From Pseudomonas sp. (lineage in GTDB: Bacteria > Pseudomonadota > Gammaproteobacteria > Pseudomonadales > Pseudomonadaceae), in contig DQGF01000416.1 in NCBI GenBank assembly GCA_003525045.1, positions 519-5,542 of the forward strand: a stretch of DNA of 5,024 bases. Direction: 5' to 3'. Made by a program: the position numbers and the translations under genes. How positions within the stretch are numbered: position 1 is the first letter of the stretch; each line of letters begins with the position of its first letter. Below, one piece after another: positions 1 through 5,024 of this stretch. The notes beneath the pieces were generated by a model. It had not been told where the DNA came from, ran no database searches, and worked only from the letters and a program-made list of their open reading frames with translations.

Positions 1-10
1 TGCTGACGCC

Positions 11-91
11 TTCGCGAGCAAGCCCGCTCCCACAGTTGATCGCGTCCGTTTGGATCACTCGGTCGACTGTGAGAGCGGGCTTGCTCGCGAA
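11..91. repeat. Inverted pair of Pseudomonas REP elements (REPIN-like doublet)
   Basis: Two 24-base arms, 11-34 and 68-91, are reverse complements at 23 of 24 positions; the only mismatch pairs C30 with A72. The 33-base spacer continues with weaker pairing next to the arms (7 of 10 positions). Each arm also contains a 14-base imperfect palindrome, gcgggcttgctcgc on one strand (75-88, and its complement at 14-27), with one G-T type mismatch in the stem. This is the typical build of Pseudomonas REP sequences, and the arm resembles from memory a very common REP of fluorescent pseudomonads. Such doublets (REPINs) are mobilised in trans by RAYT transposases; no RAYT gene is present here. It sits just downstream of an operon, the usual place for REPs, where it may protect the mRNA 3' end or hinder readthrough (inference). 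Confidence 0.85.
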
Positions 92-92
92 T

Positions 93-109
93 AGAGCGCG
101 AAGCGCTCT
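93..109 (-). terminator. Stem-loop just after the permease stop codon; possible weak terminator or mRNA-end hairpin
   Basis: On the minus-strand transcript the stop codon is followed by GGG and then by a perfect 7-bp stem AGAGCGC / GCGCTCT closed by a 3-base TTC loop. The plus-strand loop is GAA inside GCGAAGC, a sequence known to form an unusually stable DNA mini-hairpin. The stem is strong, but no T-run follows (the next bases are ATTCGCG), so it lacks the classic intrinsic terminator signature. It could act as a 3'-end stabiliser together with the REP pair, or have no function. It lies so close to the stop codon that a terminating ribosome would cover it. Confidence 0.4.
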
Positions 110-112
110 CCC

Positions 113-3100
113 TTATTGCGCAGTCTCTTTCCTCGGCTCGCGAATCTTGTACCAGGCCACATACAGCGCCGGCAAAAACAGCAGCGTCAGCAAGGTGGCA
201 ATGATGATCCCGCCAATCATCGCGTAAGCCATCGGCCCCCAGAACACTTCCCGGGCAATCGGGATCATCCCCAGGCTCGCCGCTGCCGCCGTCAGCAGAA
301 TCGGCCGACGTCGATGCTCGGTCGCTTGCAGCACCGCGTCCCACGGCGCGTAGCCGTCCTTCTCGAACGACTCGATCTGCGTCACCAGGATCACCGAGTT
401 GCGGATGATGATGCCGATCAGCGCCAGAATGCCGAGGATCGCCACAAAGCCCATCGGCGTACCCGTCGGGATCAACGCCAGCACCACGCCAATCAAGCCC
501 AGCGGCGCGACGCTGGCCACCAGGAACAGCTTCTGCACGCTGTGCAACTGGATCATCAAAAAGGTCGCCATCAAGAACAGCATCAACGGCACGACCTTGG
601 CAATCGGCCCCTGGGCCTTGCCGCTTTCCTCCACCGTACCGCCAGTGGCGACCTTGTAGCCCACCGGCAAACTGGCATTGAATTTGTCGATGTCCGGTTT
701 CAGCTGTTTCACCAAATCGGTCGGCTGGATCTCGTCACGCACCGCTGCCTTGATGGTGATGGTCGGCTTGCGGTCGCGGCGCCACACCAGTGGCTGCTCA
801 AGCTCATAGCGCACGGTGGCGAAAGCCAGCAGTGGAATGGACGTTCCGCCCGGCGTGACGATCTGCAGATTCTGCAGGGTTTCCGGCGTACCGCGTTCCG
901 CGTCGATAGCGCGGCCAACGACGTTGATCAGATAGATGTCGTCATCGACCTGCGTCACTGGCGCGCCGACCACGATGCTGTTCATCAGGTTGGCTACGTC
1001 TTCCGACGACAGCCCCAGTTGCCGCGCCTTGTCCTGGGCGATGTCGATGCGCAGGACTTTGCCCGGCTCGTTCCAGTCGAAAATGATCTCGCCGATGTGC
1101 GAGTTTTTATCCAGCTCGGTGGCCAGCGCAATCGCATGCTTGCGCACCTGATCGATGTCCTTGCCGCTGACCCGGTACTGAATTGGGCGTCCCACCGGCG
1201 GGCCCATTTCCAGCGCCTGAACATAGCTGCCGATGCCGACGAAGTCTTTGCGCAACCGCTCACGCAGGCGCTGACTCAGGGCCGTGCGCGACTCCAGGCC
1301 TTTGCTGACGATGATCAATTGCGCGTAGTACGGATTTTGCAATTGCTGGTCGAGGGGCAGGTAGAAACGGATCGCACCTTCGCCGATGTAGGTGCTCCAG
1401 CGTACGATGTCTGGGTCGTCCTTGAGGGTTGCTTCGAGCTTGTCCACCGCCTTGCGGGTTTCGGCGATCGAGGCGTTTTGTGGCAGGTTCAAGTCGACGA
1501 GGATTTCCGGACGGTCCGAGGACGGGAAGAACTGGTTCTGCACGAATTGCATGGAGAACACCGACGCCGCGAACAGTAAAAGGGTGATACCGATGGCCCA
1601 CCAGCGATTGCGCATCGCCCAGAGCATGCCGTAATTGAACGTGCGGCCGATGCGACCGGGTTCCGCGTCGTGGGGTTTCACGTTGGCGCTGAGGATGTGC
1701 ACGCCGATCACCGGCGCGAACAACACCGCGACAACCCATGACACCAACATCGCCACGGCGATCACCGCGAACAGGGTGAAGGTGTACTCGCCCGCCGAAC
1801 TGGCGTTCAGACCGATGGGCACAAAACCGGCCACTGTCACCAAGGTACCGGTGAGCATCGGGAACGCGGTCGAGGTGTAGGCGAATGTGGCCGCCTGCTC
1901 CTTGGTTTCACCCATCTCCAGCCGGGTGACCATCATCTCCACCGTGATCATCGCGTCGTCCACCAGCAGGCCGAGGGCGATGATCAGCGCGCCGAGGGAA
2001 ATCCGCTGCATGGTGATGCCGCTGTATTCCATGAAGATGAAGACCATCGCCAACACCAGTGGAATCGAGCACGCCACCACCAACCCGGCACGCACGCCGA
2101 GACTGATGAAGCTGACCACCAGCACGATCACCACCGCCTCGAACAACGCGCTGGTGAAGCCGCCGACAGCTTTTTCCACCACGGCAGCCTGGTCGGACAC
2201 ATTGTGCACGCCGACGCCCACCGGCAGGTCGGCGGTCAGGTCGGTCATGCGCTGGTGCAGGGCCTTGCCGAACTCCTGGATGTTGCCGCCCTTTTTCATG
2301 GCAATGGCCAGGCCGATCGCGGGTTGACCGTTGAAGCGGAATTGCGGGGTTGCCGGGTCGACATAACCACGGCTGATGTCGGCGATGTCGGCCAGGCGAT
2401 AAAAGCGATCGTTGAGTCGCAGGTTGACGTTGGCCAAGTCTTTCTCGGAAGCAAACTGCCCCGTGGTACGCACGGAAATCCGCTCGGGACCGGCTTCGAT
2501 CACCCCGGCCGGGGTCACCGCGTTTTGCGATTGCAGGCTCTGCACCACCTGGCGCTGATCGATGCCCAGTGCCGCCAGTTTGCGGGTGGAGAAATTCAGG
2601 TAGATGACTTCGTCCTGCTCGCCGACCATCTCGACCTTGCCCAGCCCTGGCACTTCGCGGACCTCGGCGCGGACCTGCTCGACGTAATCGCGCAACTGGC
2701 GCATCGACAAGCCGTCGGCAGTAAAGGCGTAGACCGAACCGAACACATCACCGAATTCGTCGTTGAATCCCGGCCCCTGCAGGCCCTTGGGGAAATCACC
2801 GCGAATATCGTTGATCTTCTTGCGCACCTGGTACCAGATTTGCGGAATGTCCTTGGCGCTGGTGGTGTCACGCAGGTAGACGAAGACCGTCGACTCGCCG
2901 GGGCGGGTGTAGCTTTTCACATAGTCGAGGGAGTCCAGCTCTTCGAGTTTTTTCTCGATGCGGTCTGTGACCTGCTTGAGGGTTTCTTCCTGGGTCGCAC
3001 CCGGCCAGCGAGTCTGGATCACCATGGTTTTAATGGTGAACGACGGGTCTTCTTCGCGACCGAGGTTCATGTACGAAAACACGCCCATCAGCAACGCGAC

Positions 3101-3169
3101 GAACATCAAATACCAGACAAATGACTGATGTTTGAGGGCCCATTCGGATAAGTTGAAACTCCCTTTCAT
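113..3169 (-). CDS. triC: RND multidrug efflux permease, TriC-type (HAE family), complete
   Basis: This is an inner-membrane proton/drug antiporter, the pump subunit of a tripartite efflux system. The 1018-aa product has the full RND layout: TM1 about 15-34, a first periplasmic loop about 35-335, TM2-TM7 about 339-542, a second periplasmic loop about 543-855, and TM8-TM12 about 857-1006. TM4 carries the proton-relay pair Asp404-Asp405 (GLLVDDAMITVEMM), which marks the drug-exporting rather than metal-exporting branch. The AcrB relay residues Arg971 and Thr978 correspond to Arg953 and Thr960 (HRRRPILLT). AcrB Lys940 is replaced by Arg923 in TM10 (IGIIIRNSVILV). The N-terminus (MKGSFNLSEWALKHQSFVWY) and length match P. 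aeruginosa TriC (about 1015 aa) as I remember it. The ATG overlaps the upstream stop codon as ATGA, with GAGGA nine bases before it. Two adaptor genes directly upstream support the TriC assignment. The RND class is near certain; the substrate is unknown. Confidence 0.93.
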   Translation of the reverse strand: MKGSFNLSEWALKHQSFVWYLMFVALLMGVFSYMNLGREEDPSFTIKTMVIQTRWPGATQEETLKQVTDRIEKKLEELDSLDYVKSYTRPGESTVFVYLRDTTSAKDIPQIWYQVRKKINDIRGDFPKGLQGPGFNDEFGDVFGSVYAFTADGLSMRQLRDYVEQVRAEVREVPGLGKVEMVGEQDEVIYLNFSTRKLAALGIDQRQVVQSLQSQNAVTPAGVIEAGPERISVRTTGQFASEKDLANVNLRLNDRFYRLADIADISRGYVDPATPQFRFNGQPAIGLAIAMKKGGNIQEFGKALHQRMTDLTADLPVGVGVHNVSDQAAVVEKAVGGFTSALFEAVVIVLVVSFISLGVRAGLVVACSIPLVLAMVFIFMEYSGITMQRISLGALIIALGLLVDDAMITVEMMVTRLEMGETKEQAATFAYTSTAFPMLTGTLVTVAGFVPIGLNASSAGEYTFTLFAVIAVAMLVSWVVAVLFAPVIGVHILSANVKPHDAEPGRIGRTFNYGMLWAMRNRWWAIGITLLLFAASVFSMQFVQNQFFPSSDRPEILVDLNLPQNASIAETRKAVDKLEATLKDDPDIVRWSTYIGEGAIRFYLPLDQQLQNPYYAQLIIVSKGLESRTALSQRLRERLRKDFVGIGSYVQALEMGPPVGRPIQYRVSGKDIDQVRKHAIALATELDKNSHIGEIIFDWNEPGKVLRIDIAQDKARQLGLSSEDVANLMNSIVVGAPVTQVDDDIYLINVVGRAIDAERGTPETLQNLQIVTPGGTSIPLLAFATVRYELEQPLVWRRDRKPTITIKAAVRDEIQPTDLVKQLKPDIDKFNASLPVGYKVATGGTVEESGKAQGPIAKVVPLMLFLMATFLMIQLHSVQKLFLVASVAPLGLIGVVLALIPTGTPMGFVAILGILALIGIIIRNSVILVTQIESFEKDGYAPWDAVLQATEHRRRPILLTAAAASLGMIPIAREVFWGPMAYAMIGGIIIATLLTLLFLPALYVAWYKIREPRKETAQ
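3166..3169 (-). other. ATGA start/stop overlap between the second adaptor gene and the permease gene
   Basis: On the minus strand, the permease ATG (3169-3167) shares bases with the adaptor TGA stop codon (3168-3166). This four-base overlap is a typical translational coupling junction, so the permease is probably translated by ribosomes finishing the adaptor. Confidence 0.9.
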
Positions 3170-4233
3170 CGCGGGCTGTCCTCGTCGATTTTCACTTTCT
3201 GTCCCGGTTTGAGGCTGTTCACACCGGCACTGACGACCCGCTCGCCGGACTTCACGCTGTCGGTCAGGACCACGGTGCTGTCAGTGCGGCTGACCAGGCT
3301 GATGTCCCGCGGGGAAACGGTTTGCGTCTGTGGATCGACGACCCAGATTCGCAATTTTCCATCGACCTCTTGGAGCACGCTCACCGGCAGTTCGATGCGC
3401 GGTTTGATCGCGGAGCTGATGGTCACGCTGATGGCCGTGCCGAGGCGCAAACCCGGTGGCGTGTCGGTCAGGCTCAAGCGGGCACGACGGGTACGGGTCG
3501 CACTTTGCGCCTGGGGTTCGATTTCGCGAACGATGGCGGTGGTGGTGATGCTCGGGTCCAGTTGGGCAGCAACCTGAAAGACCACGTCCGTGGGCAATTG
3601 ATCGACCAGGGTGTCGGGCAGGTCGATCACCGCTTCCTTGATGTCCGGTTGCGCCAGGGTCACCACTTGCTGGCCGGCGGTCACCACTTGCCCGGCTTCG
3701 GCGTTCCACGCGGTCACGATGGCTTTGTGGTCGGTGCGCAGTTCGACGTAGTCGAGTTGGTCTTTGGCCTGATCGACTGCCGCCTTGGCCTGGTCGAGGG
3801 AAGCCTGAGTGGTTTTGAGGTCGGTCTGGGCGATGTCCAGTTGGGCCTGCGCACCGACCCCGCGATCGAACAGTTCCTGTTGGCGGCGGGCGTTGGCCTG
3901 GGCGTTGATCAACTGCGCCTGGACGCGAGCCAGATCGCCTTGGGCCGAGCGCAATTGGTTTTGCTGGTCAGTGGGATCAAGCGTTGCCAGCAAGGCGCCC
4001 TTCTCGACTTCGGCGCCGACATCGACGTTTCGGCTGGCGATGCGTCCCGGCACGCGGAAACCGATATTACTTTCATAACGGGCCTGGATGCTGCCGGCGA
4101 AGCGGCCGAGATTTTCCTCATTCAGCGCCTGGACCTTGATCGACAACACCGGGCGTACCGGCTCCGGTGGCGGCTCTTTTTTTGAACAGGCCACCAGCAT
4201 TCCACCGCAGAGAACCAGCATCAGACGCTTCAT
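3166..4233 (-). CDS. triB: RND efflux periplasmic adaptor lipoprotein, TriB-type, complete
   Basis: This is a membrane fusion protein that links the RND pump to the outer-membrane channel. The 355-aa product starts with a lipoprotein signal peptide whose lipobox is LVAC with Cys16. It is followed by SKK, and Lys at +3 resembles the inner-membrane retention signal of MexA (Cys-Gly-Lys-Ser). Next come a Pro-rich linker (about 20-28), the first lipoyl half (about 54-88), an Ala/Gln-rich alpha-hairpin coiled coil (about 89-165), the second lipoyl half (about 162-195), a beta-barrel (about 197-275) and a membrane-proximal domain (about 279-352). The hairpin tip reads RQQELFDRGVGA: Arg117 and Leu121 of the R-x3-L-x6-S channel-docking motif are present, but the Ser position is Ala128. 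The length is close to P. aeruginosa TriB (about 356 aa). The ATG overlaps the stop codon of another adaptor gene and has GGGAG seven bases upstream. The adaptor call is firm; the TriB name rests on gene order and length. Confidence 0.9.
   Translation of the reverse strand: MKRLMLVLCGGMLVACSKKEPPPEPVRPVLSIKVQALNEENLGRFAGSIQARYESNIGFRVPGRIASRNVDVGAEVEKGALLATLDPTDQQNQLRSAQGDLARVQAQLINAQANARRQQELFDRGVGAQAQLDIAQTDLKTTQASLDQAKAAVDQAKDQLDYVELRTDHKAIVTAWNAEAGQVVTAGQQVVTLAQPDIKEAVIDLPDTLVDQLPTDVVFQVAAQLDPSITTTAIVREIEPQAQSATRTRRARLSLTDTPPGLRLGTAISVTISSAIKPRIELPVSVLQEVDGKLRIWVVDPQTQTVSPRDISLVSRTDSTVVLTDSVKSGERVVSAGVNSLKPGQKVKIDEDSPR
3179..3183 (-). promoter_or_regulatory. Shine-Dalgarno site for the permease gene
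   Basis: GAGGA on the minus strand lies nine bases before the permease ATG, inside the last codons of the upstream adaptor gene. It supports the chosen start codon and allows initiation or re-initiation at the ATGA overlap. Confidence 0.7.
4177..4183 (-). other. A7 tract in the TriB-like gene, directly after the lipobox cysteine codon
   Basis: On the coding (minus) strand seven A's read in frame as TCA AAA AAA GAG (Ser17-Lys-Lys-Glu). The tract has the form A-AAA-AAA, the X-XXY-YYZ pattern that permits -1 ribosomal slippage, and homopolymers of this length are also mutation-prone. A -1 shift would reach a TGA about 19 codons later. No downstream stimulatory structure was identified, so function is uncertain; it may simply encode the Lys-Lys of the lipoprotein sorting region. 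Confidence 0.35.
4230..4233 (-). other. ATGA start/stop overlap between the two adaptor genes
   Basis: The ATG of the second adaptor (4233-4231) overlaps the TGA stop of the first (4232-4230) by four bases on the minus strand. The same arrangement occurs at the next junction, so all three genes are chained by coupled translation. Confidence 0.9.
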
Positions 4234-5024
4234 GGCTGGGCTCCCGCCGCTAAATCCTTATAGGTGTTTTCGGCGATCTCCACCTTCACGCCAGGGTGCA
4301 GCAACTGACCGCCGGCGATGACCACTTTTTCGCCACCGTTGAGGCCGGCGCTGATGATGACTTTGCCCGTGAGGTAACGGCCGACAGTCACCGTATGCAG
4401 CTGCGCCTTGCCTTCGTCATCCACTAACCACACGGCAGGGTCACTGAGGTTCTTGGTCAGCGCCGACCAAGGCAGTTCCACGGCGGATTTGCCCGGCGTC
4501 TTGGCCGTGGCGCTCACCACCGAGCCGAGCTGCATGCCTTCCGGCAGACCATTGAGGCTGACTTTGACCTGCACCGTACCGGTCTGCGCGGACACCGCCG
4601 GGGTAATTTCGCGCACCGTGCCGGTGGTTTTGATGGCCGGGTTTTCGAGCAGGCTGACCACCACCGATTTATCTGACGGCGGTTCGGCCAACAGCGATTC
4701 ATAAACGTTGAACACCGCGTCGCGCTCACCGTCTCGGGCCAGGCTGAAAATCGGCACCGTGGCCTGCACCACCTGGCCGACTTCGGCCTGGCGGGCGGTA
4801 ATCACCCCGGCCGCGTCGGCAATCAATGCGGTGTAGCTCAGTTGTTCACGGGCGTTGGCCAGTTGCGCCTGGGCGGCCGTCAGGGCGCTTTGACTGCTGC
4901 GCAATGCGGCCTGGGCGGAATCGTATTCGCTTTGGCTGGTATAGCCCTTGGGCAGCAGTTTTTGCTGGCGCACGAAAGCGGCGGCGGTCTGTTTGACCCG
5001 CGCCTGTTCGGCAACGACTTGGGC
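4230..5024 (-). CDS. triA: RND efflux periplasmic adaptor, TriA-type, 5' part cut off by the window edge
   Basis: The reading frame is open to the right edge, so the 264 residues visible are the C-terminal part of a longer protein; P. aeruginosa TriA has about 384 aa. The apparent start at 4973 is an internal GTG (Val), because adaptor-like sequence continues upstream of it (AQVVAEQARVKQTAAAF). Counting from the edge, the segment holds the end of the first hairpin helix (1-22), the tip RQQKLLPKGYTS with the full R-x3-L-x6-S motif (Arg19, Leu23, Ser30), the second helix (about 31-62), the second lipoyl half (about 63-96), a beta-barrel (about 100-175) and a membrane-proximal domain (about 180-251). 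The N-terminal signal, first lipoyl half and promoter are outside the window. It differs clearly from the second adaptor and is not a recent duplicate. The tandem of two adaptors before one permease is the TriABC gene order. The adaptor call is firm; the TriA name comes from gene order. Confidence 0.88.
   Translation of the reverse strand, partial: AQVVAEQARVKQTAAAFVRQQKLLPKGYTSQSEYDSAQAALRSSQSALTAAQAQLANAREQLSYTALIADAAGVITARQAEVGQVVQATVPIFSLARDGERDAVFNVYESLLAEPPSDKSVVVSLLENPAIKTTGTVREITPAVSAQTGTVQVKVSLNGLPEGMQLGSVVSATAKTPGKSAVELPWSALTKNLSDPAVWLVDDEGKAQLHTVTVGRYLTGKVIISAGLNGGEKVVIAGGQLLHPGVKVEIAENTYKDLAAGAQP
4241..4245 (-). promoter_or_regulatory. Shine-Dalgarno site for the second adaptor gene
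   Basis: GGGAG on the minus strand lies seven bases before the ATG at 4233, within the final codons of the first adaptor gene. The good spacing supports this start, which is also the one that gives a complete lipoprotein signal peptide. Confidence 0.75.

Noticed and set aside
11..91. CRISPR array or phage attachment site at the left edge
   Set aside because: There are only two repeat copies, they are inverted rather than direct, and each has an internal palindrome. That pattern is a REP pair, not a CRISPR array or attachment site.
36..227. Small plus-strand open frame (63 codons) beginning in the REP spacer
   Set aside because: It starts inside repeat DNA, runs antisense into the permease 3' end, and has no plausible ribosome-binding site or recognisable protein features.
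116..1579. Long plus-strand open frame (487 codons) opposite the permease gene
   Set aside because: It is in exact codon register with the antisense permease gene. In that register, stops arise only opposite TTA, CTA and TCA codons, which are rare in GC-rich Pseudomonas. The product is rich in Arg, His and Gln, has no recognisable domain and no evident ribosome-binding site, so it is a shadow.
2204..3124. Plus-strand open frame (306 codons) opposite the 5' part of the permease gene
   Set aside because: It has the same in-register antisense frame and the same low-stop explanation. The protein shows no family resemblance, while the opposite strand encodes an unmistakable RND porter domain.
3322..4185. 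Plus-strand open frame (287 codons) opposite the TriB-like gene
   Set aside because: It is in register with the adaptor codons and rich in Gly, Asp and Leu as a mirror of the adaptor's codons. It is fully overlapped by a well-supported gene.
4971..4973. GTG codon as the start of the first adaptor
   Set aside because: The frame stays open to the window edge with typical adaptor hairpin sequence upstream, and a start here would remove the lipoyl half and most of the first helix. It is an internal Val codon.

Overview
The window looks like chromosomal DNA from a Pseudomonas, most likely of the P. fluorescens group. It is GC-rich with few A/T-ending codons. Its three genes read as a TriABC-type RND efflux operon, and it ends in an inverted REP pair of the kind scattered through fluorescent pseudomonad genomes. 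The organism call rests on recognition from memory, not on a database search.

All protein-coding content is on the minus strand, so the operon reads from high to low coordinates. The 3' part of a first periplasmic adaptor gene (triA-like) enters from the right edge and ends at 4230. A second, complete adaptor gene (triB-like lipoprotein, 355 aa) covers 4233-3166. A complete RND permease gene (triC-like, 1018 aa) covers 3169-113. Both junctions are 4-base ATGA start/stop overlaps, each with a Shine-Dalgarno sequence inside the preceding gene, so the three proteins are probably made by coupled translation from one mRNA. The promoter and any linked regulator lie beyond the right edge.

Positions 1-112 hold no gene. 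They contain a perfect 7-bp hairpin three bases after the permease stop codon, then two inverted REP arms (11-34 and 68-91, 23 of 24 positions matching) separated by 33 bases, forming a REPIN-like doublet.

The three proteins should form an inner-membrane proton-driven exporter (TriC) with a mixed adaptor ring of TriA and TriB. The pump would connect to an outer-membrane channel encoded elsewhere, since no such gene follows within the window. In P. aeruginosa the homologous pump exports triclosan and needs both adaptors; the substrate here is not determined by the sequence. No new system was found. The points most worth checking are a Ser-to-Ala difference at the TriB-like hairpin tip, an Arg at the permease's usual proton-relay Lys, an in-frame A7 tract just after the TriB lipobox, and the REPIN.
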